Below, piece by piece: positions 58,377 to 64,000 of a stretch of 64,000 bases of DNA. The notes beneath the pieces are model-generated. The model was given only the letters and a program-made list of their open reading frames with translations, searched no databases and had not been told where the DNA came from. Origin of the DNA: Chrysemys picta bellii (Eukaryota > Chordata > Testudines > Emydidae). How positions within the stretch are numbered: the stretch's first letter is position 1; every line of letters begins with the position of its first letter. Location of the stretch: NCBI RefSeq assembly GCF_011386835.1, contig NC_088796.1, positions 26,491,011-26,555,010 of the forward strand, in the 5' to 3' direction. The position numbers were made by a program, and so were the translations under genes.

Positions 58377-58445
58377 TTTGTACAGCACCTATCATAAGTC
58401 AGTCCTGGGGCTTCTAGGTGCTGTGGTAATATAAATAATAATTCT
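58377..58445 (-). repeat. Old dispersed repeat (L3/CORE-type), inverted copy
   Basis: TTGTACAGCACCTATCATAA, GGGGCTTCTAGGTGCTGTGG and TAATATAAATAATAAT match the inverse of copies 1-3. Confidence 0.6.
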
Positions 58446-59197
58446 ACATGTATGGTAAATCAAACAGTACACTGGGGTAAAATCTTCACGCCCACCAGGT
58501 AAAAGGACCAGAATGGTGTAAAGGGGCCCTAAAATGCCCAGATCTGGATGGTGGGAAATTCTCCCACTGCAGGACCTGAGGAAAACAATCACATGTAATC
58601 CCTGGCATCAGGGGCATGGTTAGAAGTCAAAGGGGTATGTCATGGTGCAGCCACAGCTTAAAACACTGAGGTGATTCTGGGCAACACTAAGGACCTATAG
58701 GCACTCCTGGGAAGCTGCTGTAATTTAGACAGGCCCCCAAAGCTGTCTAAATTATACTTGGGGCTTCATAGCCCAGGATTATGTGGTCCCCTTCCCCTGG
58801 GCTCTGCACTGTGCCACTTATGGGTACCATACAGAATCTCACTCAGGATGTTTTGTTGTAGATTTTGACTCATCCTTTGGGAAATACATTCCAAAGCATC
58901 ACTATGTGATCCTGCAAACCCTTATGTCATATGTCCCTTCCTCACGAGAACAGTTCTTTTGAAATCAGTGAGACTACTCCTGTGAGTAAAGGTTTGTAGG
59001 CTCAGGCTTTACTCTAGTAACATACTTCAAAGAGGATCCTGGTAACAGAGTGTTTAAAACTTGTTAATTAAATGTAATTGCAAACAGTTGTCACACTCTG
59101 CTACTGTTTTAATTGGCACTCCCCAGGATTGCATCTTTGTCTTTTTTGTCATCCCACACTCATATTGCGATCCCGGTGCACTTGCTATCATCTCAGA
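58446..59197. other. No gene seen
   Basis: No exon or young repeat recognised. Confidence 0.4.
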
Positions 59198-59205
59198 ATT
59201 TGTCA

Positions 59206-59328
59206 TAGGGTGACCAGATGTCCCGATTTTATAGGGACAGTCCCGATTTTTGGGTCTTTTTCTTAGATAGGCTCCTATAACCCCCTACCCCCGTCCTGAT
59301 TTCTCACACTTGCTGTCTGGTCACCCTA
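59206..59328. mobile_element. 123-bp hAT-type MITE, TIR TAGGGTGACCAGAT, 8-bp duplication
   Basis: Same family as 13804-13926 but in the other orientation (GTCCCGATTTTATAGGGACA at the left end). Flanked by perfect ATTTGTCA (59198-59205 and 59329-59336). Confidence 0.95.
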
Positions 59329-59851
59329 ATTTGTCACCACCTAAAAGCTTATGTGATCATAAATAAAACCATGGGGACAACATATGTGTCAGGGTTGAAG
59401 GTCATTAGCCTGAGTTCAAAAACAAGAGAACCATGCAGATGGCCAGTCAGAATCTAGGGAGAAATTTTGCAAACTCTTTAGGGATTTCCATCCCAACTTT
59501 GTGTGTGTGTATGTGTGTGTGTGTGTTTTCTTTTTGTGGGCCCGATATGGCAGAGGTCACTCTAAGACAGAAAGAAGGTCATTAAAAATATTCATTAGCT
59601 TGTTAAACTTGAAATTTGCTGGTCTAAGTTTTGTCCAAAAATCATCAGAGTTTACAAGATGCACAGTGGGAGCCCGGTTGTTTTCAGCGGGACATCATTT
59701 TACCCTATTAGTTAGGGAGAGGGAAAAGTATTTCCAAAGCCTGAATAACTGAAAGAATATGCAGTAGAATATTTAGCTGTTGCACAACCCAGACTTGCAG
59801 CAGTAATTTGATCGTCCTCGCAAATTGATGGATCAGATAGTGACAGATATC

Positions 59852-59990
59852 CAGGGGTGCTGGAAATAAGGATGCTAGGGATGCAGCAGCACCCCCTGAC
59901 TTGAAATGGTCTCTATCATATACATGGTTTATAGTTTTGTTCAATGGCTTTCAGACCCCCCCCACTATAAAAATTGTTCCAGCACCACTG
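59852..59990. mobile_element. 139-bp hAT-type MITE
   Basis: TIRs CAGGGGTGCTGGAA and TTCCAGCACCACTG. Flanks CAGATATC (59844-59851) and CAGGTATC (59991-59998) match at 7 of 8 positions. Confidence 0.85.
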
Positions 59991-60233
59991 CAGGTATCCC
60001 CATTAGCTGGATGGTTCTGATATGCTGATCAGCAACATAACAATCAACAACTGCTACGTGTAGGGCTAGATTTTTAAAGCTTCAGCTGCCTTTTTTATGA
60101 TGAAAGTCATGTAGGTAGATATTTAAGTGGTATTAATTACACCTGCAAATAAGTGTAACTGCACAAATATGGCAACATTTCGTCATTAAAAACTGATTAG
60201 AAGGAAGGTCAAGTTGAATCCAGGCTCCGAAGT

Positions 60234-60675
60234 TTGGTCTACACTTAAAATTTAGGTTGACATAGCCCCGCCCCCTGAATGCCATAGCTATGCTCACCTA
60301 ACCCCCCAGAATAGACGTAGCTAGGTCAATCGAAGGATGCTTCTGTCAACCTAGCTACCGTCACTTGGGAATGTGGTGTTCACAGGGCGGGATTTGCAAT
60401 TAGGCACAGTAGGCATGTGCATAGGGATGCCAGCATTCTAGGGGCACCTAAAAGTTAAAAGTAGGTTAAAAGTTTCATTTTTTTATGGAAAACACGAAGG
60501 TCAGCTGCAGGCAGAGGGGGTGCTGAGGATGCTATGCCTAGGGGCGCTTAAGATGTAAATCCAGCCCGGGTGTTCCTACACCAACAGAGAAACCCCTTCC
60601 ATCTCTCTAGGCTGTGTGTATGGTATGGAGTTATGTTAGCTATGTTGCTACAGGCCCCATAGTGTAGACATGGCT
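60234..60675. mobile_element. MITE of the GTCTACA-end group carrying a nested insertion
   Basis: Left end TTGGTCTACACTTAAAATTT, right end CCATAGTGTAGACATGGCT. It contains TAGGTTGACATAGC and GACGTAGCTAGGTCAATCGA. A second element is nested at 60383-60568. Confidence 0.75.
60383..60568. mobile_element. 186-bp hAT-type element nested in a MITE
   Basis: Left end CAGGGCGGGATTTGCAATTA, right end GATGTAAATCCAGCCC. Flanks GGTGTTCA (60375-60382) and GGTGTTCC (60569-60576) match at 7 of 8 positions. It is younger than the element it interrupts. Confidence 0.8.
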
Positions 60676-62071
60676 TTAATGTTTAAACCATTGTCCAAAT
60701 GATTTGCATTCGGAAGCCTACAGTATCATGACTAGAAATGTTTCTTTTGTTTCTAGGTTCAGAAAGAGACAGTCTTTTAAAAATACATGTATAAACAGAC
60801 CCATTTGCCCTGCGATCAAATCAAATAACCCAGCAACAACATAAATATTACAAATATTTATTAGCCTGCCCACAAAATCGTCACTCAAGTCTCATCCAGC
60901 CGTACTCATCACCCATCTCCTTATGAACAAAGGAGAAAAGGGGCTTTTCAATGTACCTTAGAGACCATCTTGGGAAGTTGTGAATCAAAGGGGGAAATAA
61001 GTGCCAAAGGCTCAGGGCACTAATGTAGGGCAAAAACATGAAATGAGAATTATTTATTTATTTTGATTGACTTTTAAAAAAAAATATCACTCAGTAGGTG
61101 CCAATTTCAGGTGCCTTGGTTTTCTGCAACGACTACTTCATTAATGTATTGGCAAACCTCAAATGAATCATATGAAGGTATCTATCTCCACTAGGACGAC
61201 AATGCACTAGCTGCTGTGGAGTGTTGTTATCTGGGAAAAATATCAATGTGAACTTCTCCTGTGAGCCCTCTACACTTGAGATGGCTGATAGATATTGAAG
61301 GGTGTCAATTTATAATTTACATGAAGAAGAAATCAGAATAGTTTCAGAGATAATGAGATTTTCAGGGCTGCTGCTCTTATCACCAAGTTTTTTAAACCTT
61401 CCCTTATCTAAACCACTATCTCATGTCTTGTCTTGCTTTGTTTTTATTCTCCAAAGGTGAAACTCACTTCTGTGCAGAAGGTCAGCTGAGGTGTAGGTTT
61501 ATTGAAGTGGATCAAAGCAGTGGATCAAAGCAAGTTCAATATAACGCGTATGGTGTATGCACCCTCACAGTAGGACTTTGTGACACAGGGGTGTCTTGGT
61601 ACCAACTGGCAGAGGGCACAGGGACTATGTAGTGTTTTACATAGGTAAAACCTGTATGTATATCCTTGGGTTGGATATATGCAGAATAATCACCAAAGGG
61701 CAGCACATAAGATCTCTGCCGAAAGCCAGTAGCCCAGTAGTCGTCATAATCATTGTAAAATGTATGTATAGCTAATATTTAAGGAGTTATGTCTCTATAC
61801 TGAACCTTATGTTCTTAAAATCTTGTATGTTAAGGCAAGTCACCAGGAGGTCACATACCTGGGGCATGTTCCTTTCCGGCAGAAGGTAACAGATGCTTAT
61901 CTGCCAGTCTGATCGTACATATATTGTCTGCCTCATAATGAAGGCCCATTTGCATACTGAGCCAGGTAAGGTTGAGAGACTGTGAAATCTAAAAGAAAGA
62001 AAATCTACACGGAGAAACAAACCAGCAGGAAGCGGTTTCTGTTTGAGTGAAGACGTAGGATGGTACATGTA
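60676..62071. other. No gene seen
   Basis: No exon recognised. Contains the isolated 31-bp transposon fragment at 61518-61548. Confidence 0.4.
61518..61548. repeat. 31-bp exact match to the interior of the MITE at 62072-62258
   Basis: CAGTGGATCAAAGCAAGTTC followed by AATATAACGCG is identical to 62163-62193. Its first 13 bp (GTGGATCAAAGCA) are repeated directly in front (61506-61518). Confidence 0.9.
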
Positions 62072-62258
62072 CACTGCTACCTTGATATAACACCACCCGA
62101 TTTAACACGAATTCGGATATAACGCGGTAAAGTAGTGCTCTGAGGGGCGGGGCCGCGCACTCCAGTGGATCAAAGCAAGTTCAATATAACGCGGTTTCAC
62201 CTATAATGTGGTAAGATTTTTTGGCTCCCGATGACAGCGTTATATCGAGGTAGAGGTG
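62072..62258. mobile_element. 187-bp mariner/Tigger-type MITE with TA duplication
   Basis: Ends CACTGCTACCTTGATATAAC and (inverted) CACCTCTACCTCGATATAAC, with TA on each side. The interior has ATTCGGATATAACGCGGTAA and TATAACGCGGTTTCACC. Same family as 27662-27801. Confidence 0.88.
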
Positions 62259-63560
62259 TATATTTTTGGAGGAGGGCGGCCTCTGCTTGCATCCCCTTGT
62301 GCTTGCCCCTGCATTAAAGTATCTTGGGAATTAAGTATAGAGTCTAGAATGTGTGTTATGATTTTATTTTATATGTAACCATTTTTTTCCCATCTGTCTA
62401 CTTGCTATTACTTGAATCTCTGTGCTTTGTTATATAAATGTATACTTGATTTCACTATAAACATATCTAAGTGCGATGTGTTGAGCAGAGTGGTGATCTG
62501 AGGTGGAACTGGTAATCTGGAGTGGATTGCTTCTTTGGAAGCAACAAATCTGTACATTCTGTGAGTAATTAGTGGACCAGGGTCTGGATGTTCCAGGAAG
62601 GCATTCGGAGAGCATGAGAGTAGGAGACTGCCTATCACTAAGAGTAACAACAGGGCTGGCAAGGCCTAGAGGGGAGTGCTTGTGATGCTTGTGGCTGGTG
62701 GAGTTGGTGAGCTGACCCGCAGCAGGCACAGACAAAGGGCAGATGGTAGTGAGGTGCCTCAGAACTCTGGATATCCCAGGCAAGCATCACAGACTTAAGT
62801 GGACTTGGTGCTAGATCTCTGCATAGGGGTGAATTTCACCGTTAGATTGCAGGCTGTTTGGGAGAGGGAGTATGTCTTACTCTCTAATTGTAAATAGCTA
62901 TGTACATGTGCGGTGCTAGATATAATTCTCAGTATTATTTATTTTATTGCTTATTAATAGCTCATAGCCTGAGGAATTCAACTTTCTTAATCAGCTCACT
63001 TTCTAATTTTGAGGCGGAGGGGAATTTGCTCAGCCACCCTCATTTACTAGTGTTACCCTTTACATTTCTGTCTTCTGGACATTCATGAATGAGCCAGGGA
63101 AAAACTTGCCAGTCTCCTCAGGAACAATATGTGATCTCATAGGAGGGAGCTGGTCTAAGGTTACTGGTTCAATGAGTAAAAGCCATTATTTTTGCCCTTG
63201 GTGTTTATGGCAAAATTGAAATTTTGAGAGGGGGCTCAACTCACACCCCTGGATATTTCCTATGTGTGTTCAGAAAACAAACATTACACTTTGTTATAGC
63301 AACTGAGGTCAGAAGTCAGAACAGTGCAACATGTGGAGCAAAATCCCACAAGCCTTTTAATCAAGCTAGTCATTAAAATGAAATCAATTGTGCAAAAAAT
63401 CCTTTGATTCTTAAAATCAGACAAGAGCTCAAGCTGCAAAAGGTCTGAACCTGCCCCCATTTAAATCAATGAAATGTTTGCTCTTTGACTTCAAAGGGAA
63501 CAGAATCAGGCCCAAATCTGGTCTCGATCTGGTTCAAAAGTTCAGAAACATTTGGAACTG
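62259..63560. other. No gene seen
   Basis: No exon or clear repeat. Open frames on the minus strand at 62408-62783 have no domain. Confidence 0.4.
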
Positions 63561-64000
63561 TTTGACATTTTCTTGTGGATGTCCAGCTGTCAGCTGGAAC
63601 TCAACATGGTCAAACCAGAGCATTGAATCTTTTCTCCCAAGCTCTCCTACTTCTTTCTTTCTCAGTCACTGCAGACAACACCACCATCCTTCCTGCCACT
63701 CAAGCCCATAATCTGAGTATCGTTTTTGACTGAGCTCTCTATCTAGATTCTCACATCCAGGCTGTGTCTTAAACCTGCCATTTCACCTGGCTTAACGTCT
63801 CTAAGATTTAGCCTTTATTCTCAGTCCACACAGCTAGTAAAACTCTCATCCAGGCCCTCATCATCTTGCATCTTAACTACTGAAGTCTACTCCTCTCTGG
63901 CCTTGACAAAGCCCATGACCCACTTATATCCATTCAAAATGCTGCTGCAAAGATTGCTTCCCTGGCTTGTCACTTTGAGCTTGTCACCCCTTTCTGTGCA
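63561..64000 (+). pseudogene. L2/CR1-type LINE reverse transcriptase C-terminal fragment, running off the window
   Basis: In shifting plus-strand frames one reads SIVFD ... LYLDSHIQAVS, LIQALIILHLNY, SLLLSGLDKAHDPLISIQNA and AAKIASLACHFELVTPFC. This is the thumb/C-terminal region equivalent to LDYCNSLLSGL ... IQNAAAR...HITPVL in L2-type LINEs. It has an in-frame TGA after SIVFD and a stop after LNY. The rest lies beyond 64000. Confidence 0.75.

Noticed and set aside
62408..62783. Two overlapping minus-strand frames (84 and 117 codons)
   Set aside because: No recognisable motif and no supporting splice signals.
1..64000. CRISPR arrays, tRNA or rRNA genes
   Set aside because: No regularly spaced repeats, no cloverleaf with both A and B boxes and no rRNA-like conserved blocks were seen. 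The tRNA-like words at 35660 belong to a repeat.

Overview
This is vertebrate nuclear DNA: low gene density, introns with GT/AG borders, CpG islands and a very dense load of interspersed repeats. The mixture (CR1 LINEs on both strands, an L2-like and an RTE-like LINE, DIRS-type tyrosine-recombinase retrotransposon pieces, many short hAT-type elements with 8-bp target duplications, and small retroposons ending in a GCTGCTACTCTGAA-like tail) points to a non-avian sauropsid. A turtle is most likely; a crocodilian is the main alternative. This assignment is an inference from repeat types and a bird/reptile-like GDNF propeptide, not from a search.

Only one real protein-coding gene is recognised: GDNF, on the minus strand. 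Its promoter lies in a CpG island near 48.3-50.1 kb, with a TATA box next to a CRE-like site at about 50.05 kb. The first coding exon is at 44723-44894. The second, which carries the whole cystine-knot growth factor domain, is at 26570-27054. They are separated by a 17.7-kb intron full of repeats. The spliced frame is intact and encodes 218 residues with a 134-residue mature factor. The 3' UTR runs leftward from 26569, probably to about 24.0 kb.

Layout. 1-2.8 kb: decayed copy of a dispersed ORF family (minus strand) and its flank. 3.1-6.4 kb: CR1 ORF1/ORF2 remnant, a GC-rich repeat, then the 3' half of a DIRS-like element. 6.4-15 kb: old DNA with CR1 3' ends, short MITEs and a solo-LTR-like repeat. 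15-18.1 kb: an unidentified ORF, then the 5' half of a DIRS-like element broken by a nested fold-back insertion. 18-27 kb: mostly unique DNA downstream of GDNF, then the GDNF 3' UTR and last exon. 27-44 kb: GDNF intron with a 5'-inverted RTE-like LINE, an L2-like LINE, CR1 and several hAT elements. 44.7-50.1 kb: GDNF 5' end and promoter. 50-64 kb: upstream DNA with two related hAT fold-back elements, a perfect 221-bp duplication, several MITEs and an LINE fragment that runs off the end.

No tRNA, rRNA, CRISPR or bacterial-type feature was seen. The more unusual structures are a cluster of five C/EBP-ATF-type sites upstream of the dispersed ORF, a hAT element with the transposase C-terminus encoded on both arms, a LINE with a textbook twin-priming inversion, and an exact 221-bp duplication whose direction can be inferred.
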